Positions 23,768-35,698 of a DNA stretch of 64,000 nt are shown here, piece after piece. Position numbers and translations under genes: made by a program. The stretch comes from Archivesica marissinica (lineage: Eukaryota; Mollusca; Bivalvia; Venerida; Vesicomyidae). The stretch is from positions 39,354,368 to 39,418,367 of the forward strand of contig CM026394.1 of NCBI GenBank assembly GCA_014843695.1, given 5' to 3'. The notes under the pieces are model-generated. The model was not told where the DNA came from and made no database searches. It worked only from the letters and a program-made list of their open reading frames with translations. Within the stretch, counting starts at the first letter, position 1. Each line of letters opens with the position of its first letter.

Positions 23768-23835
23768 ATGATACCTTCATATGCTTATAACCGTTGCGAT
23801 GTTTTTATCCGAGAAATCAGGAATCAAAAGGCATA
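23768..23835 (+). pseudogene. Decayed copy of the TM3 exon, 3' part
   Basis: Repeats about 60 nt of the exon at 23430-23484 (TTCATATGCTTATAACCGTT onward, through GAATCAAAAG) with a small insertion that breaks frame and no donor. A shared following stretch (AAAGCTGCAGTGGCCA at 23674 and 23881) shows that intron sequence was duplicated with it. Confidence 0.7.
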
Positions 23836-23962
23836 ATACATTTTTTAAATTTTATTGTTTTCCTGAAAAAATACACAATAAAAGCTGCAGTGGCCACCCA
23901 CCTGAGGGACTATCCATCTCGCTTACCGAAGTCCGGTGCTTCTACGCGGGTGCTATCCTTGC

Positions 23963-24112
23963 TAGCCTGGGTTCCATTCTGTCGATTTTTCACTTTTTAA
24001 CTTCTGGCAAAATGATATCAGAAACTCAATACGGCCCAATTATTGGTATCGGTGTTAAAATATATTTATTTGACTAACCAGGCAAACTATATCGACGCCT
24101 GTCACCATGCTA
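23963..24112. mobile_element. MITE family M2, copy 2
   Basis: Begins TAGCCTGGGTTCCATTCTGT; shares the internal TTCTGGCAAAATGA and CAATACGGCCCAATTA with copies 1 and 3. Flanks TATCCTTGC / TATTCGTGC fit a worn 9-bp duplication. Confidence 0.7.
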
Positions 24113-24257
24113 TATTCGTGCCTGCAATGCTACCCTGAGAGACACCCGGATTCTTCATTCACCAGTAATGGATGTAGAGTCGCCATATGACATATGCTGT
24201 CCGTGTGGATCCAAAACCAAAATAGAGCAAACAAACTAAGCAAACTATAATTCGTGA

Positions 24258-24660
24258 TACCACAGTGGAAGTCGCGATAGCGCAGTGATACCACAGTGGA
24301 AGTCGTGATAGCGCAGTGATACCACAGTGGAAGTCGTGATAGCGCAGTGATACCACCGTGGAAGTCGCGATAGCGAAGTGATACCACAGTGGAAGTCGTG
24401 ATAGCGCAGTGATACCACCGTGGAAGTCGCGATAGCGCAGTGATACCACAGTGGAAGTCGCGATAGCGCAGTGATACCACCGTGGAAGTCGTGATAGCGC
24501 AGTGATACCACAGTGGAAGTCGCGATAGCGAAGTGATACCACAGTGGAAGTCGTGATAGCGCAGTGATACCACAGTGGAAGTCGTGATAGCGCAGTGATA
24601 CCACAGTGGAAGTCGTGATAGCGCAGTGATACCACAGTGGAAGTCGTGATAGCGCAGTGG
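24258..24660. repeat. 31-bp array from the SINE C head
   Basis: About 13 units of GTGGAAGTCGTGATAGCGCA then GTGATACCACA; each contains the SINE C start and A-box half. Confidence 0.95.
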
Positions 24661-24830
24661 AAGTCGTGATAGCTCAGTGGTTTGGCGCTCGCTTCAGGTG
24701 CGAACTACCCGGAGTTCGAGCCACAATGGAGCCATTACGACTGTGCCCTTAGGCAAGGCATTTAAATTCCACATTAACTATTATTGAATATGGTGTCGAA
24801 AGTGATTAATATCGAGCTTTGTTGTCTTTA
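24258..24830 (+). mobile_element. SINE C with expanded head
   Basis: A worn SINE C at about 24655-24830 preceded by some 13 copies of its own 5' end (see the 31-bp array). Confidence 0.85.
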
Positions 24831-24836
24831 TTCAAT

Positions 24837-24965
24837 GTGATAAATTTCCTACAACGCCAAACACCAAAAACTAGCAAATAAACTAAGCAAATTATATTCG
24901 CAATTTCTTTGTGACTTTGTTCAATGCGATGGGTTTCCTACAGCACCAAACACCAAAAACTAACA
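24837..24965. repeat. About 97-bp repeat, Tc1 target
   Basis: Units with CAATTTCTTTGTGACTTTGT; another part resumes after the Tc1 element at 26486-26540. Confidence 0.8.
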
Positions 24966-24969
24966 AATA

Positions 24970-26485
24970 TACTGAGTCAAAAAAGAAACGATACCAAACT
25001 AAAAATGACGTAAAACGGATAAAACCATAGAAAGGTTTAATATATTAGTACGTATCAGTACCGGGTATCTTATTGCAACGTCAGCCAACCATAAACACAG
25101 GTAAATAAACACCCGATAATCCTGGAACGCCGAATTTCCGATTTGCACGTGCTCCTCAACAAAGACAACTTCCTACACATGTACAAATCGGAAAACCGGT
25201 TTATTGTACTGGTATTGCATTATCATCGAGGAAAAACACCTTACATACCCATTGTTACCTCTAATAAAATGCCTAGGCTAAACCGCAATCAGAATGCGTG
25301 CCATTGGCATGGTTGACGGCGGTTTACGTCAGCGTGAAGTCGCAAATCGACTCGGGGGTTACGCGGATCACGATAACACGTCTACTTCGACGTTATCGAA
25401 CACATGGATCGGTGGACGACCGTCCAAGATCTGGTCGACCACGTGTGACGACGCGTGAACAGGACCGTCACATTCGGACGTCACATTTACGTGACCGGTT
25501 CCTACCTGCTACGCACACAGCTGCCGTTACTCCTGGGATGACCAACAATGGCATCAGTGCACAAACAGTCAGGAACCGGCTCGGTGAACGTGGCATTCGT
25601 GCCTATCGGCCATACGTTGGACCCATCCTGACACGACGTCACCGTGACGTACGGCGGGAATGGACGACGGAACGTGCTCGCTGGACTCGGTTACAGTGGA
25701 ATTCGGTGATGTTTAGCGATGAATCGCGGTTCTGTTTGCGTCGAGCGGATGGCAGAGAGCGGGTATATCGCAGACGCGGTGAACGTTACGCCGACGCATG
25801 TGTACGTCAGGTCGATCTGTTCGGGGGCGGAAGCGTTATGGCGTGGGGCGGTATCACCTTCGGCAGTCGCACTGAACTGTTAGTGGTGGACGGGAACCTA
25901 AACGCCCAGCGGTACTGTGATGAGATCCTTGCGCCAGTTGTTGTGCCGTTCTTTAACGCCAACAGAAACGTCACACTGTTCCAACAGGACAACGCCAGGT
26001 GTCATACTGCTCGGATTTCCACCACATTATTGGAGCAGAACAATATTGAAACCCTGCCGTGGCCTGCTTTGTCACCAGACTTGTCACCCATAGAACATTT
26101 GTGGGATACGTTAGACCGCCGCGTCAGACGACGTCAGCCGGTAACGTTAAACCAACTGAGGGATGTTTTGCGTCAGGAGTGGACAAATATTGACCAGCAA
26201 GAGATTCAGACACTCTTCCGTTCGATGCGACGGCGGTGCATTGCAGTGAGAGACGCAAATGGTGCCCATACTCGGTATTGACGTCTGTGTGAAAACTCCA
26301 TTAGACCCCTGTCCGACGAATTACGTCATCACGCAGCAGACAGTTTCGGAGGCTCATTATGCTTTATGTGCTCCTCTTTCTAACATGTTGGACTATCATC
26401 TTATGAATTTTCAAAGAATTTTCTTAATGAATGTTGAAATTATAGACACATAAACACCAGGTATCGTTTCTTTTTTGACTCAGTA
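24970..26485 (+). mobile_element. Tc1-type DNA transposon, nearly complete
   Basis: Both ends carry the same terminal inverted repeat of about 26 bp: TACTGAGTCAAAAAAGAAAC at the left and its exact complement ending GACTCAGTA at the right, flanked by TA. It lies in a roughly 100-bp repeated stretch (24837-24965, resuming at 26486), which allows the empty site to be read: AACAAATA joined to TATTCGCAATTT. It has its own GC-richer base composition, unlike the AT-rich intron. Confidence 0.95.
25269..26281 (+). pseudogene. Tc1-family transposase with N-terminal frameshifts
   Basis: A DD34E transposase. The DDE residues sit in FSDESRF, QQDNARCHTA and SPDLSPIEHLWD, with 34 residues between the second Asp and the Glu. 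The long open part is 25298-26281. The N-terminus begins MPRLNRNQ at 25269, continues in a second frame with RAIGMVDGGLRQREVANRLG and then in a third with VTRITITRLLRRYRTHG. So two one-base shifts, one of them in a run of five G near 25350, break the helix-turn-helix region. The catalytic part is intact. Full length would be about 337 residues, normal for the family. Confidence 0.9.
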
Positions 26486-26739
26486 TATATTCGCAATTTC
26501 TTTGTGACTGTGTTCAATGCGATGGGCTTCCTACATCGCGGCTCATTCTTTATAAAAAACATATTAAGATGATAAAAACGCGTACGTCTAATCTCATTAA
26601 ATCAGAAAACGCAGGATATCCCTTCTATGCCCCAACAATTTAAGGGATATCATGTCCCCGGACCCCCTAGATTGCCTCGGTTGACTTTTGCTTCTAGCTA
26701 CAGTACTGATAAGATTCGGGAAGTACTGATGTTCATAAC

Positions 26740-27026
26740 AGACGGATCTGTAGTCCAGTGGTAACACGCTGGACTGGTAATCCAGGGATCGCAGCTTCGA
26801 TCCCCCACCTGACCCTAATAAAATTAGCAGTCTTTCAGATGGGACGTTAAACCGATGTCTCGTGTCGGTGCTTTACACCTTGCACGTAAAAGAACCAGAG
26901 GAGAATGGGAATGGGTCTCTGTCTGTATCATGCACTATACTCCAACATCTAAAATGACTAATCTCTTCAGGATGCGTCGCTCATATGGGCAACCGGTAGC
27001 GACGATAAATAAACGTAAAACACACA
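26740..27026 (+). mobile_element. SINE B
   Basis: Full length; ends about 140 nt before the TM4 exon. Confidence 0.9.
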
Positions 27027-27167
27027 CACAAAACCTCGGATTAATTATTAGCAAACAAATATGGCAAGAACGTTTTGCCAGATTTTAATCAAATTTACTT
27101 CAAATACTGATTGTGAATTATTGTAAAATAACTTAATACGATATAATGATGTAATTTCCTTTCCCAG

Positions 27168-27228
27168 GAGCCCCTGTGGTGTTCGTCATTCCGTGGGTCA
27201 CAGTTCGAGCAACCCTAGAAGACGTATT
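27168..27228 (+). CDS. PTH1R-like: PTHR-like receptor, TM4 exon
   Basis: Reads GAPVVFVIPWVTVRATLEDV. VRATL is shared with PTHR. The exon ends in TT, which the G opening the next exon turns into a Leu codon. Acceptor TTCCCAG, donor GTATT|GTAAGT, phase 2. Confidence 0.94.
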
Positions 27229-27428
27229 GTAAGTTTGTATCGACATTTCCTAGGCGTAGCACGAGACTGTTGTATCTTGAAAATACTTAGAACAGTTTGG
27301 GTCTAAGCCGATGTTTGTTCTGCCGTTCTTTATTCTGTATTACCGTAAAGCCATTTATAAAGATGCATTTACTTGTATGTGGTTTGTATTTACACAAACT
27401 TGTTCGTTCCTCAATACCGTATTTTACA

Positions 27429-28059
27429 TTAAAGCGACATTGCATCGCAAAAAGCCAAACAAATGCATTGTTCACTTATACATCCATCGCTACTACAAAT
27501 TCTTCCGAATACATTCAAACACAAACATTGAATCAATAAACAGTGTGTTTGTGGTCTACAAACTTTCAAAAGTGAATGTAGGATTTCATATACTGGTCAT
27601 CCACGCTCCTGAATTGACATTAATTAATGTTAAAATACCATTTTGTTGACTTATAATGTAATTATCTGCCTTACGATAATCCCGACTTACGACTGATTTT
27701 GATATGGCGGGTCACATTTCTTTGTCATTTTAGTCAATACTAAACGCTTGATACTGTCGCTTAGAGATAATAAATTTAACTAAGATTAGTCTAAAAATAA
27801 GTATGCATGTGCACAAATGTGAGTGTAACGGTAAATCTGTACAATAAATCTAGTTGTTCTGGATACACTCGTTGTCTTACGCATGTATGTCGATCCTGTT
27901 TACATTATTTTGTAATGTCAACAAACCGCGTATACGACGCTTGTTTATTAGTTGAAATACTCAGTTTTTGAGGCAAATATTTGGAAAAATATTATACCAT
28001 ATAATAGGAAATTACATTCTGTAGAAATTTGCGTTTTCACTGATGTAGTGTCGCTTTAA
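27429..28059. mobile_element. Probable MITE M5
   Basis: Left TTAAAGCGACATTGCATCGC, right TGATGTAGTGTCGCTTTAA, imperfect inverted ends resembling the M4 ends. Interior unrecognised and AT-rich. Confidence 0.5.
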
Positions 28060-28221
28060 GTATTAATACGATGTTGACATATGGTGATTCTTTCTGATCG
28101 TTGAAGTCTTTTGTTAAATGTCAATTTCTGTAGAGAGTGGTCGAACTGCATCTGGTCTATTGTAGTGATCAATGTAATGTAGTCGGCGTAAAGATACGCT
28201 ACAACAGCGCTCATAATTGAC

Positions 28222-28500
28222 AGACGGATCTATAGCCCAGTGGTAACACACTGGACTGGTAATCCAGGGATCGCAGGTTCGATCCTCCGTCTGACCCTAA
28301 TAAAATTAACAGTCTTTCAGCTAGGACGTTAAACCGAGGTCTCGTGTCGGTGCTTTACACCGTGCACGTAAAAGAACCAGAGGAGACTCTGAAATGGATC
28401 TCTCTGTATCATTGCACTAGCCTTCAAAATCTAAAATGGCTAATATCTTCAGGAGGCGTCGCTTATATGGGCAACCGGTAGCGACCATAAATAAACGTAA
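28222..28500 (+). mobile_element. SINE B
   Basis: Full length. Confidence 0.9.
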
Positions 28501-28904
28501 AAAAAACAAAAAAGCTCATAATTGTAGAATTCGTATCAGGAAAATCGGCGTTATTAATTGGTTTCAATATATTTATTCATTCATAATGTACAGTACATAT
28601 CTATTGTATACAGAATGGACATGGATTTATTCGAAAGCGTATAGCTTATTGAGATTATCTCCATTACATATATAAATGTGTGCACCATAGGCGACTATGA
28701 CGTAAACGTATCATGTAGTAAGACCAAAATATATAATACATGTATGCAATTATAGCTAGATAAACGGGGAATGGTAGGGGTAGAAAGCAATGAAATAACG
28801 CATACAGTTTGCATGGCGTATCACTATGCAAGCTCGTCAGTCCCAGTTTGCATACATATTGTTAGACTTTTCTATGAATCTATGGAGAGCTAAGACCATT
28901 ATTG

Positions 28905-29191
28905 TTTTTTACGTTTATTTATCGTCGCTACCGGTTGCCCATATGAGCGATGCCTCCTGAAGATATTAGTCATTTTAGATGTTGGAGGATAGTGCAATGA
29001 TACAGAGAGAGACCCATTCCAGAGTCTCCTCTGGTTCTTTTACGTGCACGGTGTAAAGCACCGACACGAGACCTCGGTTTAACGTCCCATCTGAAAGACT
29101 GTTAATTTTATTAGGGTCAGGCGGGGGATCGAACCTGCGATCCCTGGATTACCAGTCCAGCGTGTTACCACTGGGCTATAGGTTCGTCTGT
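28905..29191 (-). mobile_element. SINE B
   Basis: Full length, minus strand. Confidence 0.9.
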
Positions 29192-30130
29192 GAAGACTAT
29201 TATGTCCAGGTGCCAAGGTAATATCACCAAATAGGATAACCTTTAGAGATATTGGACTGAGTTGAGAAATCGTTATTTGAGCCTCATTTGGTTGGTGTTA
29301 TATTTGGTGTGTGTATCTTAGCTTTACTGTATGCTGTCCAACGAAATATAGATGGTATAGATACAGATAAGCACAGGCACTTGGGATGTGGACAAATGTT
29401 TTCGGGTTCAAAACCACAGGAACTAGTATGTCTTATCGTCGCCTTGTTGAGCCTTCGAATGAAATAGCATGCGATAGTTCCCACTCATAAACCACGTTAC
29501 ACAATGTAATGCTCTATGCACAATAGAGCACGTTTATACAGGTAAACTGTGAAACCATGTACCCGATAATAAATACATTTATCCGACAATGCATTAAGTT
29601 TCAAATTGCATTGACAGTAATGAGCAAAACAATATATGCTCTTTGGTCCAGTGATTTTGAAAATGTCGCTACTAATGTAGCAATAATTATAATTGGGGAC
29701 ACTTTTAAATGAACACATGATAAACTACGAAGAGTTCATAAATGTCCCATATTTTAAACCTCTACGGTATACTATATATATACTTAATGGTTAAACCTTA
29801 ACCTGTTGATCACGGACAATATATAGTAATTAAAGGGCTCTATATGTTGTTTGCTATTCGGATGGTAATGCTAAAACACTTTAATAGCTGAATAGCACAC
29901 AACATAATAGATCCTGATTCAGCACACGGCAGAACTTCTGGATCTATAGATATGTTGTTTGTAAAAGCCTATTAATTTATTGAACGTACTTCCATTTGGA
30001 ATTGGGTATACCGGCATGTCTTTTCTCCCATACAAAGTCTTTGGAGTTGAGTGATAAATATGTGTGAAATAGCTGTGTGTGTATTTGGTGAAACTGAATG
30101 TATGGGTGATAATATATAATGACCGAGACT
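29192..30130. other. Intron, partial MITE M3 end only
   Basis: GGACAAATGTTTTCGGGTTC at about 29391 matches the M3 end; the rest is unrecognised. Confidence 0.5.
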
Positions 30131-30174
30131 GCGACTACTTTGATTGAATGAATAATTCAAGTGCGACGGTGACC

Positions 30175-30860
30175 TTAGACTGGATGAGTTGCTTGATAAA
30201 ACCATGTAGATCTTTGATGGATAGTGCTTCTTGATTGCGAGTGTGATGGTGACCGTAGACTGAATGAATCCCGTGACCTTTGAATAAATGAGTGTCTTGT
30301 TTGTGATTTTGACCTCGACCTCCGACTGAATGTTGGTCTGGAACGTATATCGGACCTAGACCTATGACGGAATGAGTCTCTAACCCTTGGTGTTTGCGAG
30401 TTTGACCTAGACCGGCGATCATGTAAGTGTGTTGACTGCGATTTAGATCCTGATGAATGTGTTGACTGAGATTTAGATCCTGATGAATGTGTTGACTGCA
30501 ATTTAGATCCTGATGAATGTGTTGACTGAGATTTAGATCCTGATGAATGTGTTGACTGAGATTTAGATCCTGATGAATGTGTTGACTGAGATTTAGATCC
30601 TGATGAATGTGTTGACTGAGATTTAGATCCTGATGCATGTGTTGACTGTGATTTAGATCCTGGTGTGTGTGGTGAATTTGAATGTGATTTAGATCCTGAT
30701 GAGTGTGGTGAATTTGAATGTGATTTAGATCCTGGTGCGTGTTGTGACCGTGATTTGAATTCTGTTGAGGGTGTTGAATTGGACTGTGATTTGGATCCCG
30801 ATGCGACTGTTGATGGCAGTTTCAATTTGTTGAGTGGTGGTGGGTATTTACCTGTTGAAA
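30175..30860 (-). other. Minus-strand Ser/Arg-rich open frame, status unclear
   Basis: Open from an acceptor-like TTTTTCAACAG at about 30865 down to 30175, no ATG at its start. Reads KYPPPLNKLKLPST, then repeated GSKSQSTHSS (the 30-bp array), then an RS-like stretch DRRSRSNSQTPRVRD and RRSRSKSQTRHSF. It could be an exon of an antisense or nested gene, or just an open repeat. No partner exon was confirmed. Confidence 0.3.
30416..30790. repeat. 30-bp array
   Basis: About nine regular and several diverged units of GATTTAGATCCTGATGAATG. Lies in a minus-strand Ser-rich frame. Confidence 0.93.
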
Positions 30861-31544
30861 AACAAGCATAGTCAGTATTGGATGGCCCCTACCAAAAGGG
30901 TTGACCTTCCATTTTTATGCAGCAGTGCAAGGCAAATACCACAAATTGTGACAAAGACATGGACGTTCGAATGGGTTTTATGGTGCCGAGACACAAAGTC
31001 ATAAAGTTGGTATCTCTGCAGCTTAATATTGAAAACAAGGATATGATGAAAACCTGTATACTATCGATAATTTCGATACTAACTTAATTGTAAGAAAAAC
31101 GAGTTGTTGTCAAAGGCCACTCAAGAGGGCAGACAACGAAGTAGCAATGATTTTTTTAAAGACTAGTAATATTTTGTTTGCATGCATATTCAAAAATTTA
31201 CTTACACTTTTAAATATAAAGTAGTATGCTGGCAATAGCATCATACTAGTTATCTGGCAATAGTGCTATCGCAATAGTCAAATGTACGAGTAGAGGAAGA
31301 TAGTATGTATACACCAGTCAGGGATTCCCGCAGGCCAATAAGGCATGTCGGCAATAACATGCCTTCTTGCTAGAATACTTAAAAAAAGCATACTATCTTC
31401 TTGAATTACAAGAAATTATTTGAAAATATAACCACATTTCATGCATAACAATAGAAAACAACATGCCTTCCCAAATTTCTAGGGGAAACCATGACCAGAA
31501 GTTATTTCTTACATGAGTTGGCCGGAACAACTTGTTTTCCTGTT

Positions 31545-31751
31545 TCATAATAGCATCATTCTGCATGGTAAAATTATCATCTGACAATATGGCAACATTT
31601 CCTTCTGAAAATATATTATATAGATTGGAAGTTCGGCATGAGTTTGATGTTCTAAATTCTGTATTTCCTCATCACTGCTGCTCGCCAAGGCAAATGCCCT
31701 TGCAGCGGCATGATTTCTGCGCCAACGTCTCCAGTAAGAGTCTTTCGACAT
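31545..31751 (-). other. Minus-strand short ORF, unrecognised
   Basis: ATG start; reads MSKDSYWRRWRRNHAAARAF then ALASSSDEEIQNLEHQ. The basic then acidic start looks protein-like, but it is only 68 codons and its family is not recognised. It lies about 700 bp upstream of the Ser-rich frame on the same strand. Confidence 0.3.
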
Positions 31752-32429
31752 ATCAGCTAGTGTTTATTACTAAAAATAAATTATCAGAACCTAGGCTATA
31801 TACTATATAGTGACCAACGGCTGTCAAGATGTACAGTGAGCGACATTTAATAGACACTCCACAACAAACATGAGTCACTTTCATGAGTAGAAATTAATTG
31901 TGTGTATCATGAATGTGAGTCTCCAAGTTGCGTCATTTATTCATGGTAGCAAGGGAATAAATTGTTGGGCCTAAAAGCCAGATCGGACCACGGAAAATAT
32001 TGCTGGACCGAACCGAATGTTGTCGAGTCGCCGAACCAAATCAGTTCGGTAGAACTTTGATTTTTACGGAAGATCCCTTTTCTTATTTATAAATATAATA
32101 TTGTTATAGTCCAAATGGCAAGAATATAATTTATTGTTTTAAAAACTATAGATCTATATACATATAAATATTCTATATTTCAAGTATTCTGTTGGTCCAG
32201 TTTGTTGTGGTAAATTGAGCATGGGAAAGTCCAGTCCGGCTTGTTATGAAAGTCTGGTACTATTATATACTTGTTATGGGAAGCCATTTAAAAGTTTAAA
32301 CGTATATATATTTATTTTACATCGATTGCAACGAAAGCTGAAAGCTTATTTAATTTGCACATGATGGCTGCATCCTGGGCTATATCAACCAGTACCACCC
32401 GGCGTAATTTTTGGGATTGTAAAAATTGT

Positions 32430-32505
32430 GAAGACGGGGTTCGAACCCGCAATCTCCGGATTTAGCAGTCCGCCGACCTACCGCTACACCACTGTTTCTC
32501 TTATG
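32430..32505 (-). other. tRNA-like sequence (pseudogene or SINE head)
   Basis: On the minus strand: A-box-like TGGTGTAGCGGTAGG, anticodon region GGACTGCTAAATCC and a perfect B box GGTTCGAACCC. The ends do not pair into an acceptor stem and the anticodon loop has an extra base, so a working tRNA gene is unlikely. Confidence 0.5.
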
Positions 32506-33859
32506 TGACAAGTAAATTTGTGTATGCAGTATACTTGTTTTTAAGCGATTGACGTTGCATTGGAAAATATCCGCTGCAGCAGATGAGCGTGATCCGTTGC
32601 AGCAGATGAGCCTGGCCGGTCAAATTAGTAGATTTTGTGAACAAATACCATATTTATGAATGTGGAAACAGTGGATTTAGTAAAATTACGTATTTCTGAG
32701 TAATAAGAGTACCTTTAATGGGCATTTACCTGTTTCGATTCCATTACGAATACTGTTTACATATTTTGACGTCTGGATAGCTTCTGTAAACAAATGATGC
32801 TCGTGCAGGCACATTTTTACGTAAAAACATGAAATATGTAGAATTTAGAAAAGTGACCGAAAATAGATTGTTCCGGGATACTCTTCGGCTAAGGGTACTG
32901 GACCAGTATACACCAGCGGGAACGTGCCATTGCCTTGATCAGTATGTATAACGTTAAAGTTAGGTAATGATTAAAAAATAGAGTAGATCTATGTATACCT
33001 TCAATTTTCAGTTTGTTTTAAACAACTTTCAAACAGCATGGCGCGCTCCGATGATGTATGGATTACATTCTGAGTTTGTAGTTTCGAATATCACAAATGG
33101 TAATATTGTTCCCATTTATGCTTCTCAAAAACAAAATTTTATTATTTGAATATTAAGATGTTAAATAATTTAATCCATTATTTATATTTCAACAGATTAA
33201 GGATCAACGCAAGTGATTCGAATATGCGCATATAGTAAAATGAGGTGAAACTGAACCAATTAATCGGGAATAGGTTAGAGTGAACCAAATTATAGAGCTC
33301 TACTACAGTATAGGTATTATAATCGCATCGGCTCGTGTGTACCTTATTCCTAGACCTACAGTAGAGCGTTAAATAGTCTGTTCAGGTGCGTAGCTATTAT
33401 AAGGCCATGAATTTGCCAGAAAATCAAAAACCCAAAACTGCAATAAAAAGTGGGGAAGGGGAGGTATGGGTATGACGAACAGTATAGGATTTCCAGCTTG
33501 GATGTGGCATATTGCCATACATACATACTTATTTGTACTCCAAACTACGAAACTAGGTAACTATAGGGGTGTACAATTGGGGTAAAATATCACCACCGGC
33601 ATTTGCAATGCCACAGTTCGTTTTTTTTCTCGGGGGAAGAGGGGAACACCCCGAGCCCCCTGTAGCATCATATAAATAATCTACTCGAACACTGAATTAA
33701 AGAGTTGATGTTCATGATCAGTGTCTCACTTTCAAGAATTTCAACAAGTCATGCATAGATTTTCATAGCCCCAAACAGCTAGGCATTAATATGCAGCTAA
33801 CATCCATCCTAATGTGACTTCAAATGTCAGGAAATCGCGTGCACAATCTAAAAAAATCC

Positions 33860-34540
33860 CGGGGGAACATCCCCCAGGACCCCCTAGACAAGTCGCACTT
33901 TCTGCTGGTTAGGCTGAAGAGGTCGCATGCTCTAGAGAAGAGGTTCATCAGTGATTGGAGTTGTTCCTCTGAGTGGGCGGCAAGTGCAGCATCATAGCCA
34001 AAGAGCATGTCTCTGATGAGGACTTCTCTTGTCTTGGAGTTTGCCTTCAGGCGAGTGATGTTGAAGAGCTTGCCGTCAGATCTGGAGTGAAGCTAGTCTC
34101 CTTAGGTAGCTCTCTTGAATTGCATGCCTGAATAGCATGGCGAAGAAGATGCCGAAAAGTGTCGGGGCGAGTACACAGCCTTGCTTGACGCCGCTTTTGA
34201 CCTAGAATTCTGTAGAGGTTTCGCCATCATACTGCACAGTACTCTGCATGCCATCATGAAATGACTTTACGATGCTGAGGAGCTTGGGTGGACAGCCAAT
34301 CAGTGGTAGGATCTGAAATAGCCCTTCGTGGCTCAGCAGGTCGAACGCTTTGGTGAGGTCTATGATTAAGGCGATGTAGGTGTTGCTCTCGACATTTTTC
34401 TTGTAACTGCCTCAGTGAGAAGAACATGTCGGTTGTAGACCTCTTGGAACGAAAGCCGCACTGCGATTCTGAATATACTTGGTCAGCTACGGCCCTGCTT
34501 TTAATACTTATATAATTATTATTCCAACCGTTAACCAATT
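33860..34540 (-). pseudogene. LINE reverse-transcriptase fragment, minus strand
   Basis: From 34540 down: YSESQCGFRSKRSTTDMFFS, LRQLQEKCREQH, then after frameshifts KSGVKQGCVLAPTLFGIFF and DMLFGYDAALAAHSEEQLQS. These are RT fingers/palm motifs of a LINE different from the one at 4-9.7 kb. Asp-Asp of the catalytic box is degraded (GYDA). Confidence 0.8.
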
Positions 34541-35400
34541 TCCAACGTCATATCAACGTTGTAGCCTGACGTTGTATCGATATCGGGTGTCCGACGTTGG
34601 CTAGACGTTCATTAATGGTTACCGAAGTGTCACGACCAAATTCCAACGTTGATAGAACGTTATGACCACGTTTTAGCCTGACGTTGTGTGGATTTCGGGG
34701 ATCCGACGTTGGATAATGGTCACCGATGTCGCGAACAACAACGTACGTTCTACTACATAGCCTGCCGTTGTATGGATGTCGGGTGCCCGACGTTGGATAG
34801 ACGTTGGATAATGGTCAACAACGTCGCGACCAAATTCCAGCTTTGATCCAACGTCCATAAGTACATTGTAGTCTGACGTTGTATGGATGTCGGGAGTCCG
34901 ACGTTGGATAGACGTTGGATAATGGTCACCGAAATCGCGACCAAATCCCAACGTTGACCCAACGTCCATAAGTACGTTGTAGTCTGACGTTGTATGGATG
35001 TCGGGAGTCCGACGTTGGATAGACGTTGGATAATGGTCACCAAAATCACGACCAAATCCCAACGTTGATCCAACGTCGTAACAACGTTGTAACCTGACGT
35101 TGTATGGATGTCGGGGTCCGACGTTGGATAATGGTCACCGACGTCGCGATCAAATTCCAACGTTGATCCAACGTCCATAAGTACGTTCTAGTATGACGTT
35201 GTATGGATGTCGGGAATCCGACGTTGGATAGACGTTGGATAATGGTCACCAAAATCACGACCAAATCCCAACGTTGATCCAACGTCGTAACAACGTTGTA
35301 ACCTGACGTTGCATGGATGTCGGGGGTCCGACGTTGGATAGACGTTGGATAATGGTCACCGACGTCGCGACCAAATCCCAACGTTGATCCAACGTTGGTA
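34540..35400. repeat. About 120-bp array rich in AACGTT
   Basis: Seven or eight worn units with TCCGACGTTGGATAGACGTT and CCCAACGTTGATCCAACGTC. Confidence 0.9.
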
Positions 35401-35456
35401 TGACGTCAGTTGTTTGCTGGGACTATAGGCTTAGCACTATAAATACAATTTATTTA

Positions 35457-35544
35457 GGCCATTCCATGCAAGTTAAAAAATGACATGTCATTTAGTGTCT
35501 TTTTTTTCTAGCAAGTTTATTTAATAAATTTGCTTGGAATGGCC
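35457..35544. mobile_element. Short inverted-repeat element (88 bp)
   Basis: GGCCATTCCATGCAAGTT at the left and AAATTTGCTTGGAATGGCC at the right. Confidence 0.55.
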
Positions 35545-35698
35545 AAACATAATTGTATGTATAATGTCAATACTATAGTGTATCATATCGGAAATTTGAC
35601 ATAATAAAATAGCACACATTTTCAACCTCTTACAGCAACTAAATAGGATCGAAATGGGTTTCACACATACTATACATACATTTTAAACAAATTACTTA

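Larger units (their letters stand above)
30870..33860. other. Intron, mostly unique AT-rich sequence
   Basis: Besides the short ORF at 31545 and the tRNA-like piece at 32430, no repeat or gene is recognised. This is the longest array-free stretch in the window. Confidence 0.5.

Noticed and set aside
24130..24635. Three minus frames of 119-158 codons
   Set aside because: 31-bp array: all three frames give the same protein rotated.
27287..27649. Three overlapping ORFs on both strands
   Set aside because: They overlap the M5 end, disagree in frame, and show no domain.
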